Below are positions 46,160-57,240 of a stretch of 64,000 bases of DNA, in pieces. How positions within the stretch are numbered: the first letter of the stretch is position 1; each line of letters begins with the position of its first letter. Location of the stretch: contig NC_134828.1 in the NCBI RefSeq assembly GCF_004210375.1, positions 22,374,400 to 22,438,399 on the forward strand, given 5' to 3'. Source of the stretch: Tachypleus tridentatus. Lineage: Eukaryota; Arthropoda; Merostomata; Xiphosura; Limulidae. The notes under the pieces were generated by a model. It did not search any database and was not told the DNA's origin. It saw only the letters and a program-made list of their open reading frames with translations. Position numbers and translations under genes: made by a program.

Positions 46160-46530
46160 AAGTTTTTCCTGATAGATTTTTATTTGCTACTCAAAATGCA
46201 CAAACCATACAACCCTGGTCGACCCATAATTTTTAATACAAACATTGCTGCTGAAAAACCATCCGTTTTTGTTGACCAACACATAAAACGTATTCCCTAC
46301 AACCTCCCCTCTTACCACCCACATTCTTAACACCATAGAACACCAGTTACCACCCCATAATCATCTTTGCACGATGAGTGTTTGTTTCCTCTACACCAAC
46401 ATTCCACATGATGAAGAACTAAAAACTCTAAACTCCACATTAAACCTTTGTAACCCATCACAATGTCAAACAAAAACCGATCTTTCCAGCCTGGTTTTAA
46501 CTCTGAACAACTTCGAATTTAATAACGAGC
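46160..46530 (+). pseudogene. Penelope-like reverse transcriptase, central part
   Basis: LLLKMHKPYNPGRPIIF is followed by EKPSVFVDQHIKRIPYNLPS. Then VCFLYTNIPHDEELKT corresponds to polymerase motif A, usually DVSSLYTNIPH; here the catalytic aspartate is not readable (the text is MSVCFLYTNIP). LVLTLNNFEFNNEHL follows and is cut by the family-2 SINE. Confidence 0.85.
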
Positions 46531-46539
46531 ATTTAGGAT

Positions 46540-46662
46540 TTGTTTGTTTTTCATATAGCAAAGCCACAAAAGGCTATCTGCTCAGCCCACCGAGGGGAAT
46601 CGAACACCTGATTTTAGCGTTGTAAATCCGGAGACATACCGCTGTACTAGCGGAGGGTCATC
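46540..46662 (-). mobile_element. Short tRNA-derived SINE (family 2) nested in the Penelope-like element
   Basis: Tail complement TTTGTTTGTTTTTCATATAG, AGCAAAGCCACAAAAGGCT, B-box complement GGGGAATCGAACACC, head end ACCGCTGTACTAGCGG. It is nearly identical to the copy at 10942-11046. It separates the EHL and NGTAM portions of the reverse transcriptase. Confidence 0.88.
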
Positions 46663-46689
46663 ACTATTATTATGCTTCAGTTTTAGATC

Positions 46690-46960
46690 ATTTAGGCTAA
46701 TGGTACTGCAATGAGTACCAAAATGGTTTCCAATTATGCCAACATTTTTATGTGACGTATTGAAAACCAGCTTTTACAACTCAACCCTGTAAAACGTCAT
46801 ATATGGAAACGTTACACAGAGGACATATTTTTCATTTGGATAGCTGGTCTTAAATCACTTAAAGAATTTATCACACATACAAATTCCGTTCACAAGACAA
46901 CCAAGTTTACCTCTTATTACTTGCCTACATAAATTAACCTTCTTGACGTCACAGTTTTTT
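46690..46960 (+). pseudogene. Penelope-like reverse transcriptase, catalytic part
   Basis: NGTAMSTKMVSNYANIFM matches the GTAMGTxxAPxYANIFM motif. Then RYTEDIFFIW (46810-46839) stands where RYIDDIFFIW is expected, so the first aspartate of the catalytic pair is glutamate. SLKEFITHTNSVHKTTKFTS and INLLDVTVFF complete the domain. Confidence 0.88.
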
Positions 46961-47039
46961 TTCTAAAAAAATGGAATTTTACACACTGAAAACAACAATA
47001 GCTTCACTGTAAGAATTGCCACCTCTCTCACACTAAACG

Positions 47040-47780
47040 AACCACTAACTACAGTCAAGCTCTCAGAATAGAGGAAATATACTCAGATGAAACAGACTAC
47101 AGAAAGCACACTAAAGATCTGAAACAAACCATGTTACAAAGAGGATATAATGATACCGAAATTGAGAGACAAAGTGAAAAGGTTAACAAATAGTCAACAG
47201 AAAAACATTCTAAATCTTAGTGATGCTAAAGTTTCAAATAGAATTCCTCTTATTATTACCTGTCAGTTTAAACTCAGAAACGTTTCACGATTCTTGAAGA
47301 AAAAAAAATCAATTTCCTACAGCTCAATTATCGTGTCAAACAGATGCTTCCTGAAGTTCGCGTTGTGTCTTTCCGAGAAAAAAAAAACAGAACTTTGAAA
47401 GATATCCTCGAAAATAAATCACATCCCACCTAAAAATGGCTGTCATCCATGCAGTAAAACCTGTTATAAGGCCTGCAAATTTGGAAAACCACTGACTCAT
47501 TTTCAGACAAGCACAATTAAGGAAACTTTAAAATGTATAAATAAATCACTTGTGAAATAAAAAACACCATTTATCTTCTACAGTATAAAAAATACAATCA
47601 CCAATATGGAAGACACACACAAACAACCCTTAGAGAACTTTTCAACAACCATAAATCACCTATTAACACTGAAAAAGATCTCTTTTGCTCAGTACTTTAA
47701 CCAATCCGGTCATTTCATTAATTAACGATGTCACTCTCATTGGCAGTGAAAGAGAATTTAAAACTAAAGCAGGAAGATAA
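47040..47780 (+). pseudogene. Penelope-like C-terminal region with GIY-YIG endonuclease relic
   Basis: SQALRIEEIYSDETDYRKHT and LKQTMLQRGYNDTEIE are typical of the linker after the polymerase. Further on, PEVRVVSFREKKNRTLKDIL and then TIYLLQYKKYNHQY, LRELFNNHKSPINTEKD recall the GIY-YIG module (IYLIQCxKCxxQYVGxT then LRERFNNH). The YVG glycine context and the cysteines are lost and frameshifts occur. This module gives the target nick in active elements. Confidence 0.85.
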
Positions 47781-47897
47781 ATAAAAGAAGCTTATTGGAT
47801 TGTTAACCTAAACACTGTTCAAGTTCAACCTTTCAGAATTATTCTAGATCCAGGAATCAGTGAGCTTCGTTCATTGGTCTCATATCTGTCAGTAGGA

Positions 47898-48173
47898 GCC
47901 CGGCAAGGCCGAGTGGTTAAGGCACTCGACTCGTAATCCGAGGGTCGCGGGTTCGAATCCACGTCACACCATACATGCTCGTCCTTTCAGCCGTGGGGGC
48001 GTTATAATGTTACTATCAATTCCACTATTCATTGGTAAAAGAGTACCCTAACAGTTGGCGGTGGGTGGTGATGACTAGTTGCCTTCCGTCTAGTTTTATA
48101 CAACTAAACTAGGGACGGCTAGCGTAGGTAGCCCTTGTGTAGTGTAACTTTGCGCGAAATTCAAAACAAACCA
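47898..48173 (+). mobile_element. tRNA-derived SINE (family 1)
   Basis: Head GCCCGGCAAGGCCGAGTGGT with perfect B box GGGTTCGAATCC. Flanks CTGTCAG and CTGTTAG may be a 7-bp target duplication. Confidence 0.92.
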
Positions 48174-48280
48174 AACTGTTAGAAGAGGGAAAATAACTTT
48201 GTTCTTTGTTTACTTTTTCATGAAATATGAAAACTGAATTTCCTGAAACTTATTATTTGTTTATGATCAGTCTTTCATAC

Positions 48281-48550
48281 GGGCCCGGCATGGTAAAGCA
48301 TATTAAGACGTTCGACTCGTAAGCCGAGGGTCGCGAGTTCTAACCCTGCTCGTACCAAACGTGCTTGCCCTCCCAGACGTGGGGGCGTTATAATGTGACG
48401 GTCAATCCCACTATTCGTTGGTAAAAGAGTAGCCCAAGAGTTGGCGGTGGGTGGTGATAACTAGCTGCCTTCCCTCTAGTCTTACACTGCTAAATTGGGG
48501 ACGGCTAGTGCAGATAGCCCTCGAGCCTTCAAAAACAAACAATAAAAAAG
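48281..48550 (+). mobile_element. tRNA-derived SINE (family 1) adjoining a duplicated 3' flank
   Basis: Head GGGCCCGGCATGG; the tail is AAAACAAACAATAAAAAAG with a truncated CGAGCCTTC end. A target duplication TCTTTCATAC (48271-48280) and TCGTTCATAC (48551-48560) shows that this is an original insertion. The 165 bp after the tail recur at 36503-36674 together with a SINE. Confidence 0.92.
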
Positions 48551-48715
48551 TCGTTCATACCTGTTTTTATAAATTGATTAATATGACATCTTTTTCAACC
48601 AGTCTTCAGGTATCACCTTTATTTTACTTAAACACCTAAGCATAGTTTTAAATATACATGTATTTAACCATTTCTATATTATAATACACCCCAACACCTT
48701 TTCACATACACTCTC
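48551..48715 (+). repeat. Block duplicated in inverse orientation at 36503-36674
   Basis: Nearly identical to the reverse complement of 36503-36674, with similarity ending at CATACACTCTC. See the entries for both SINEs. Confidence 0.85.
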
Positions 48716-49399
48716 GCCATCAGGCAAATTGTACCGAAAATGAGACACCTACAACAGTATGACACATGGAGAAATAAACATTGCTTGGAAAATCAGATGA
48801 TCTTCATGATGTCACTAAACTCCCTCTATATACATCACTCGTTCGATTGCACCACCAATCCCAGTTTTCACCTTTTAAAAGCGTTCTGGCTATAGGATTT
48901 CTACTTCGTTCATGTCAAGACTTCTTGAACCTACATGTTTTTCTAATATCATGAACAATGAACATAACTAATATGTGTTCATTAATCTATCCCTTTTACA
49001 GATAATCTATGAAAACAAAAACGTGTGGTGGAACAACTACAATGTGAATAGAAGTGTCATTTCATAAAAGCCTTAGAGGTGAGGAGGTATAGAACGTTAA
49101 CCTCGCATGAGTCCCCCAATATAGCGGCTCTACAATATGACGTAATTTGGATGTATTTTTTAATCCGATCAGAGTGGATGCGTTGTTTTATATTTTAAGA
49201 CCATAAGGATATAGTACTGTAGAAAAGAGACTGCTCGTATATTGGTGAAAAATACCATGTCATATATTGTCAATATGTCATATGTCATCACATGTCAAGT
49301 GAAATATTTTATTTTGCAGATTTCCTGAAAATACTTCGATAACTTAGAAACGTATCAAAACACAATATGGAAAGAAAAGGTGTTTTATACAATATATTT
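48716..49399. other. Left flank of the 33-bp array
   Basis: 49298-49372 is the left half of the dispersed repeat also seen at 41788-41865. The rest is unannotated. Confidence 0.5.
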
Positions 49400-52300
49400 C
49401 CTTATGTCAGGCTGTTGTAAAACACAAATGGTTCTTACATCAGGTTGTTGTAAAACACAAATGGTCCTTACATCAGGTTGTTGTAAAACACAAATGGTCC
49501 TTACATCAGGTTGTTGTAAAACACAAATGGTCTTTACGTTAGGATGTTGTAAAACACAAATGGTCCTTACATCAGGTTGTTGTAAAACACAAATGGTCCT
49601 TACATCAGGTTGTTGTAAAACACAAATGCTCCTCACGTTAGGCTGTTGTAAAACACAAATGGTCTTTACGTCAGGATGTTGTAAAACACAAATTGTCCTT
49701 ACGTCAGGCTGTTGTAAAACATAAATGGTCCTTACGTCAGGATATTGTAAAACACAAATGGTCCTTACATCAGGTTGTTGTAAAACACAAATGGTTCTTA
49801 CATCAGGTTGTTGTAAAACACAAATAGTCCTTACATCAGGTTGTTGTAAAACACAAATGGTCCTTACATCAGGTTGTTGTAAAACACAAATGGTCCTTAC
49901 ATCAGGTTGTTGTAAAACACAAATGGTCCTTACATCAGGATGTTATAAAACACAAATGGTTCTTACGTCAGGCTGTTGTAAAACACAAATGGTTCTTACG
50001 TCACGCTGTTGTAAAACACAAATGGTTCTTACATCAGGTTGTTGTAAAACACAAATGGTCCTTACATCAGGTTGTTGTAAAACACAAATGGTCCTTACAT
50101 CAGGTTGTTGTAAAACACAAATGGTCTTTACGTTAGGATGTTGTAAAACACAAATGGTCCTTACATCAGGTTGTTGTAAAACACAAATGGTCCTTACATC
50201 AGGTTGTTGTAAAACACAAATGCTCCTTACATCAGGTTGTTGTAAAACACAAATGGTTCTTACGTCAGGTTGTTGTAAAACACAAATGGTACTTACGTCA
50301 GGCTGTTGTAAAACACAAATGGTCCTTACGTTAGGCTGTTGTAAAACACAAATGGTCTTTACGTCAGGATGTTGTAAAACACAAATTGTCCTTACGTCAG
50401 GCTGTTGTAAAACATAAATGGTCTTTACGTCAGGATGTTGTAAAACACAAATGGTCCTTACATCAGGTTGTTGTAAAACACAAATGGTCCTTACATCAGG
50501 TTGTTGTAAAACACAAATGGTCCTTACATCAGGTTGTTGTAAAACACAAATGGTCCTTACATCAGGTTGTTGTAAAACACAAATGCTCCTTACATCAGGT
50601 TGTTGTAAAACACAAATGGTTCTTACATCAGGTAGTTGTAAAACACAAATGGTTTTTACATCAGGTTGTTGTAAAACACAAATGGTCCTTACATCAGGTT
50701 GTTGTAAAACACAAATGGTTTTTACATCAGGTTGTTGTAAAACACAAATGGTTCTTACGTCAGGCTGTTGTAAAACAAAAATGGTCCTTACATCAGGTTG
50801 TTGTAAAACACAAATGGTCCTTACATCAGGTTGTTGTAAAACACAAATGGTCCTTACATCAGGTTGTTGTAAAACACAAATGGTCTTTACGTTAGGATGT
50901 TGTAAAACACAAATGGTCCTTACATCAGGTTGTTGTAAAAACACACAATGGTCCTTACATCAGGTTGTTGTAAAACACAAATGGTCCTTACATCAGGTTG
51001 TTGTAAAACACAAATGGTTCTTACATCAGGTTGTTGTAAAACACAAATGGTCCTTACATCAGGTTGTTGTAAAACACAAATGGTCCTTACATCAGGTTGT
51101 TGTAAAACACAAATGGTTCTTACATCAGGTTGTTGTAAAACACAAATGGTCCTTACATCAGGTTGTTGTAAAACACAAATGGTCCTTACATCAGGTTGTT
51201 GTAAAACACAAATGGTACATCAGGTTGTTGTAAAACACAAATGGTCCTTACATCAGGTTGTTGTAAAACACAAATGGTCCTTACATCAGGTTGTTGTAAA
51301 ACACAAATGGTCCTTACATCAGGTTGTTGTAAAACACAAATGGTCCTTACATCAGGTTGTTGTAAAACACAAATGGTCCTTACATCAGGTTGTTGTAAAA
51401 CACAAATGGTTCTTACATCAGGTTGTTGTAAAACACAAATGGTTTTTACATCAGGTTGTTGTAAAACACAAATGGTCCTTACATCAGGTTGTTGTAAAAC
51501 ACAAATGGTCCTTACATCAGGTTGTTGTAAAACACAAATGGTCCTTACATCAGGTTGTTGTAAAACACAAATGGTCGTTACATCAGGTTGTTGTAAAACA
51601 CAAATGGTCCTTACATCAGGTTGTTGTAAAACACAAATGGTCCTTACATCAGGTTGTTGTAAAACACAAATGGTCCTTACATCAGGTTGTTGTAAAACAC
51701 AAATGGTCCTTACATCAGGTTGTTGTAAAACACAAAACACAAATGGTCCTTACATCAGGTTGTTGTAAAACACAAATGGTCCTTACAGGTTCATTGTTGT
51801 CAGGTTGTTGTTAAAACACAAATGGTTTTACATCAGGTTGTTGTAAAACACAAATGGTCCTTACATCAGGTTGTTGTAAAACACAAATGGTCCTTACATC
51901 AGGTTGTTGTAAAACACAAATGGTCCTTACATCAGGTTGTTGTAAAACACAAATGGTCCTTACATCAGGTTGTTGTAAAACACAAAAATGGTGTAAAACA
52001 CTTACATCAGGTTGTTGTAAAACACAAATGGTCCTTACATCAGGTTGTTGTAAAACACAAATGGTCCTTACATCAGGTTGTTGTAAAACACAAATGGTCC
52101 TTACATCAGGTTGTTGTAAAACACAAATGGTCCTTACATCAGGTTGTTGTAAAACACAAATGGTCCTTACATCAGGTTGTTGTAAAACACAAATGGTCCT
52201 TACATCAGGTTGTTGTAAAACACAAATGGTTCCTTACATCATGGTCCTTACATCAGGTTGTTGTAAAACACAAATGGTCCTTACATCAGGTTGTTGTAAA

Positions 52301-54406
52301 ACACAAATGGTTAAAACACAAATGGTTTTACATCAGGTTGTTGTAAAAACACAAATGGTTCCTTACATCAGGTTGTTGTAAAACACAAATGGTCCTTACA
52401 TCAGGTTGTTGTAAAACACAAATGGTCCTTACATCAGGTTGTTGTAAAAACACAAATGGTCCTTACATCAGGTTGTTGTAAAACACAAATGGTCCTTACA
52501 TCAGGTTGTTGTAAAACACAAATGGTCGTTACATCAGGTTGTTGTAAAACACAAATGGTCCTTACATCAGGTTGTTGTAAAACACAAATGGTTCTTACAT
52601 CAGGTAGTTGTAAAACACAAATGGTTTTTACATCAGGTTGTTGTAAAACACAAATGGTCCTTACATCAGGTTGTTGTAAAACACAAATGGTCCTTACATC
52701 AGGTTGTTGTAAAACACAAATGGTTCTTACGTCAGGTTGTTGTAAAACACAAATGGACATCAGGTTGTTGTAAAACACAAATGGTTTTACATCAGGTTGT
52801 TGTAAAACACAAATGGTCCTTACATCATCAGGTTGTTGTAAAACACAAATGGTCATCTTACATCAGGTTGTTGTAAAACACAAATGGTCGTTACATCAGG
52901 TTGTTGTAAAACACAAATGGTCCTTACATCAGGTTGTTGTAAAACACAAATGGTCCTTACATCAGGTTGTTGTAAAACACAAATGGTCCTTACATCAGGT
53001 TGTTGTAAAACACAAATGGTCCTTACATCAGGTTGTTGTAAAACACAAATGGTCCTTACATCAGGTTGTTGTAAAACACAAATGGTTTTTACATCAGGTT
53101 GTTGTAAAACACAAATGGTCCTTACATCAGGTTGTTGTAAAACACAAATGGTCCTTACATCAGGTTGTTGTAAAACACAAATGGTCCTTACATCAGGTTG
53201 TTGTAAAACACAAATGGTCCTTACATCAGGTTGTTGTAAAACACAAATGGTCGTTACATCAGGTTGTTGTAAAACACAAATGGTCCTTACATCAGGTTGT
53301 TGTAAAACACAAATGGTTCTTACATCAGGTTGTTGTAAAACACAAATGGTTTTTACATCAGGTTGTTGTAAAACACAAATGGTCCTTACATCAGGTTGTT
53401 GTAAAACACAAATGGTCCTTACATCAGGTTGTTGTAAAACACAAATGGTCCTTACATCAGGTTGTTGTAAAACACAAATGGTCGTTACATCAGGTTGTTG
53501 TAAAACACAAATGGTCCTCACATCAGGTTGTTGTAAAACACAAATGGTTCTTACATCAGGTAGTTGTAAAACACAAATGGTTTTTACATCAGGTTGTTGT
53601 AAAACACAAATGGTCCTTACATCAGGTTGTTGTAAAACACAAATGGTCCTTACATCAGGTTGTTGTAAAACACAAATGGTCCTTACATCAGGTTGTTGTA
53701 AAACACAAATGGTTCTTACGTCAGACTGTTAAAAACACAAATGGTTTTTACATCAGGTTGTTGTAAAACACAAATGGTCCTTACATCAGGTTGTTGTAAA
53801 ACACAAATGGTCCTTACATCAGGTTGTTGTAAAACACAAATGGTCCTTACATCAGGTTGTTGTAAAACACAAATGGTGCTTACATCAGGTAGTTGTAAAA
53901 CACAAATGGTTTTTACATCAAGTTGTTGTAAAACACAAATGGTCCTTACATCAGGTTGTTGTAAAACACAAATGGTTTTTACATCAGGTTGTTGTAAAAC
54001 ACAAATGGTCCTTACATCAGGTTGTTGTAAAACACAAATGGTCCTTACATCAGGTTGTTGTAAAACACAAATAATCCTTACATCAGGTTGTTGTAAAACA
54101 CAAATGGTCCTTACATCAGGTTGTTGTAAAACACAAATGGTGCTTACATCAGGTTGTTGTAAAACACAAATGGTCGTTACATCAGGTTGTTGTAAAACAC
54201 AAATGGTCCTCACATCAGGTTGTTGTAAAACACAAATGGTCCTTACATCAGGCTGTTGTAAAACACAAATGGTCCTTACGTCAGGATGTTGTAAAACACA
54301 AATGGTCCTTACGTCAGGATGTTGTAAAACACAAATGGTCCTTACGTCAGGTTGTTGTAAAACACAAATGGTCCTTACATCAGGTTGTTGTAAAACACAA
54401 ATGGTT
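49400..54406 (+). repeat. 5-kb minisatellite of a 33-bp unit, about 150 copies
   Basis: The unit reads TGGTCCTTACATCAGGTTGT followed by TGTAAAACACAAA. Because 33 is divisible by three and the unit lacks stops in several frames, long frames open on both strands (11-residue periods VLTSGCCKTQM, SLHQVVVKHKW and, on the minus strand, CVLQQPDVRTI). These are not genes. Edge units carry ACGTCAGG or ACGTTAGG variants while the centre is nearly uniform. Broken units cluster at 51200, 51735-51820, 51985-52005, 52230-52350 and 52755-52860. Multi-unit duplications are visible, for example a 693-bp (21-unit) shift between 49628-49730 and 50321-50423. Confidence 0.98.
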
Positions 54407-54466
54407 TGCCGTAGTTATTATATTGATTTTATTTTGTTCTCTGGCTCACCTTCTATCGAACGACAG
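54407..54466 (+). repeat. Right flank of the array, half of a dispersed repeat
   Basis: Matches 42030-42088 (TTGCCGTAGTTATTA to CCTTCTATCGAACGAC). The last array unit merges into this element through ACACAAATGGT. Confidence 0.75.
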
Positions 54467-55477
54467 ATGTTTCAAGAATAAAAAGAATCAGACAACAGAT
54501 GTTGGATATTTGCGACCTGAACGGAACTCTATGTAGCACATGAGCTAAATGTCAAGTTAGAGTCCCTGAAGCCCAATAAAAGTCATCTTTAATTGAGAGC
54601 TACAGACAAGGAGGAAAGAAACCAGCTGATAGCACCCGCCACCGATACAGATGTTTTAAAAGACATTTAAGCAGCTTTTCTAACTTTGTTACATTATATC
54701 TAGAAAGTAATTAATTCTAATTAATATATCGTTGAAGTTGAAAATATTCAATTAACTTAAATGACAGTTTTAGTGCTACACGACCCACTTTTTTTATGTA
54801 CAACGAATATGCAGTTAAGTGATCGCGTGTTTCTATAAGCTGAAAATGCATGACGTCAGATGCGTCAGAGACCAGTATAACAGGTTGGATGAACGGTACA
54901 GTTACACTATGTAAAAAAAAAAAATACTGTTTCTTGTTCCTGGACAAAAATGTTATTTCCCAATTGCTTATGCCTAAAGTAAACGGAAAATACCTATTTT
55001 TTTCTTCAAACTTGGCTTTTGTGACCTGGGAGTGTATAACGAAAACATGATGGGAGACTATATTTGGGGGCTGACACGTGAAAGTGATTTACATTACAGT
55101 CGCAAGTCTCGAAAAACTACTCACTTCTAAACATTTTTGTATAACTTTAGTATAAATACATGTAAATCTTGATTCATATGTTGTTTTATTCAGACCTTAT
55201 GTAAAAGAAAATGTGCAAATTTGCCCGTTTTTACATATAAAATAGGTTAATTTCTAAATTTCATTATCCAGGCCACAAAAGCAAAGTTTGAAGAGAATAA
55301 TAACCATTTTCTGTACTTTTACAACATAAGTAATTAAGATATAACACATACTATCCAGAAACAAAATTTGTGTTACAGAGTGTTAACAATGACTTGTTTT
55401 GTCGTTCGGAGTGTTTTTATTAGAACGAGCACAACAAAAGCTTTAAGTTTATTTCTTTTTACTTTTCAAAAGACCCT
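54467..55477. other. Unannotated stretch
   Basis: AT-rich. Overlapping short frames on both strands near 54720-55050 have no recognised domain. Confidence 0.4.
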
Positions 55478-55592
55478 CACCCTAGTGGCACAGCGGCAGG
55501 TCTGTGATCATATATCACTAGAAACCGAGTTTCAATAACCCTGGTGAGCAGAGCATAGATAACTCTTTCTGTAGCATTTTTGCTTAATCAGT
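55478..55592 (+). mobile_element. Short tRNA-derived SINE (family 2), decayed
   Basis: Head CCCTAGTGGCACAGCGGCAG, B-box-like GAGTTTCAATAACCC, body GAGCAGAGCATAGATAACTC. It resembles the copy at 3058. Confidence 0.55.
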
Positions 55593-55647
55593 TGTCAGAA
55601 TGTTTGGATTGATATCCGGTAGAGGCCAAACGTTACGTTACGAAATG

Positions 55648-55903
55648 TTTGTTTCGAATTTCGGGCAAAGCTACACAAGGGCTATCTGCGTTAGCCGTCC
55701 CTAGTTTAGCAGTGGAAAGGCAGCTAGTCATCACCACCCACTGCCAACTCTTGAGCTGCTCGTTTACCAACGAAAAGTGGAATTGACCGTCACATTATAA
55801 CGCCCCCACGGCTGAAAGGGCAAGCATGTTTGGTGCGACGAGGGATTCGAACCCGCGACTCTCAGAGCCGAACGTCTTAATCTACCTAGCCATGTTGAGC
55901 CTG
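55648..55903 (-). mobile_element. tRNA-derived SINE (family 1) with target duplication
   Basis: Reverse copy flanked by CGTTACGAAATG (55636-55647) and CGTCATGAAATG (55904-55915). A deletion removes GTAAGACTAGAG before the GGAAAGGCAGC block. Confidence 0.92.
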
Positions 55904-56048
55904 CGTCATGAAATGTAAGAAAACGTTAATTCTTTTGTACATACACGTTCTGAGAGAACTCGTTTTGACCGTAATCCAACAAAAATAGAAGAAATGAGAA
56001 ACAGTGGAGAATGAATTACAATCAGACGTTTTGCTAATGATATTTCAT

Positions 56049-56128
56049 GGAGTGGGTGGTCAGCTTCTGGAGTGTGTGGTCAGCTTCTGGAGTAAGTGGT
56101 CAGCTCCTGGAGTGGGTGGTCGGCTCTC
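56049..56128 (+). repeat. 20-bp tandem repeat, four copies
   Basis: Units of GGAGTGGGTGGTCAGCTTCT with few differences; the last ends CGGCTCTC. Confidence 0.85.
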
Positions 56129-56820
56129 GTAAGTATAATTTGTTACGTATTACAATTCCAAATAGCCTAAAACTGAGTTTAATCGTAACTTAGATTTAGA
56201 AATTAAATATGTGTTCAATTTATGATACTTGCCAACAAGATTGATACACACAGTGTTTTCTTGACACAAATCTGTTTTAATATACTAATTATAATACGAT
56301 TTACAATAACAGTTTTTACAAACAATGATCTGTGTACTAAAGTTTGAATCAAAGTGGGTAAAATTTATTTCTTTGTGTCCTAAAGCAAAACCACATTAAG
56401 CTATTTGGTGTGTCGATCTCAAGAAATCAAAATCATAATTTAAGCTTTGTATGTCCGTAGAATAACCGATGTCCCACCGGAATAACATATGCAAACTTTT
56501 AAAAATAAAAGTATGCCACTATTTAGTCTGTTTTATACGTAATGTTGGATCGTCTTTGACGTCACCAGATCAAATGAGTGGAATGTAATTGAAGTTAGCC
56601 AAACTCAGTGACTTATTTTTGTAAATAATTAACACGTTTTGTACTTTTAATTATTTTGTAAAACTGTGTGTTGAATATATCTGTTTAGGGGCATTTTATC
56701 TCAATTGATCAATACTTTGTTCCTTATATTGAATGTTGTAACAGTAAAAAACAAATGGCTATTCAATATATTGCAGGATATGAACCCCCACAAACAGACA
56801 ATGAATGGTATAAAAAACAC
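56129..56820. other. Mostly unannotated
   Basis: A weak reverse family-2 trace (AAAGCAAAACCACATTAAGC) lies near 56383-56410. No coding signal. Confidence 0.4.
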
Positions 56821-56825
56821 CGTAA

Positions 56826-56945
56826 CTGTAGGGTTAACCGAATAGCGAGATTAACTGTCACAGTCATAATGCTTAAAACAGCTAAAAATATGGAGCGTCT
56901 TTTGGGTCATATCACGATTCGAACTTTAGACCCTTTGAGCTTCAA
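56826..56945 (-). mobile_element. Old family-1-like SINE fragment
   Basis: AGGGTTAACCGAATAGCGAG, TTAACTGTCACAGTCATAAT and CACGATTCGAACTTTAGACC keep the order of a reverse SINE body and head. The 72-codon frame over it is therefore not a gene. Confidence 0.5.
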
Positions 56946-57240
56946 AGAAAAAACATTGTTTTACGTTTTTTAAAACTAATAAAATTAGGATAAATTGTTA
57001 TAGAAATTATTATTAACCTTTACACACATAAAATATTTTATTTTTGTTAATCTCAAAGTTGCGCTCTTGGCTATTTGTGCTCTGCCCACAGTGTATATCG
57101 AAAACCCTATTTTTAACGTCATAAGCTCTCAGGATTATTGCTGATACACGATGGAGGGGAAGGAAAGCAATATATTAACAAGAGAAAGAAGTTTTGTTGT
57201 AAGAACATTTTGTGTATACTTATCTAGGCATGTTAACTGT

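Larger units (their letters stand above)
43184..47890 (+). mobile_element. Decayed Penelope-like retroelement carrying nested insertions
   Basis: A plus-strand chain of broken frames follows the order of a Penelope-like element: N-terminal region, reverse transcriptase, then a GIY-YIG endonuclease. The chain is interrupted by a mariner at 44771-45994 and a short SINE at 46540-46662, and possibly by foreign sequence at 43690-44085. Penelope-like elements usually encode one protein of about 700-900 residues; the remaining coding length fits that once the inserts are discounted. Exact termini were not found. The 3' limit is the SINE at 47898. Confidence 0.8.

Noticed and set aside
49400..54406. 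Possible CRISPR array
   Set aside because: Units follow one another head to tail with no unique spacers, and the context is an animal genome.
49380..54481. Many long open frames on both strands, up to 333 codons
   Set aside because: All are made only of the 33-bp tandem unit, whose length keeps several frames open. Both strands and overlapping frames are open at once, which real genes do not show.
54717..55050. Overlapping short frames on opposite strands
   Set aside because: No domain, low complexity, and mutual overlap suggest chance.
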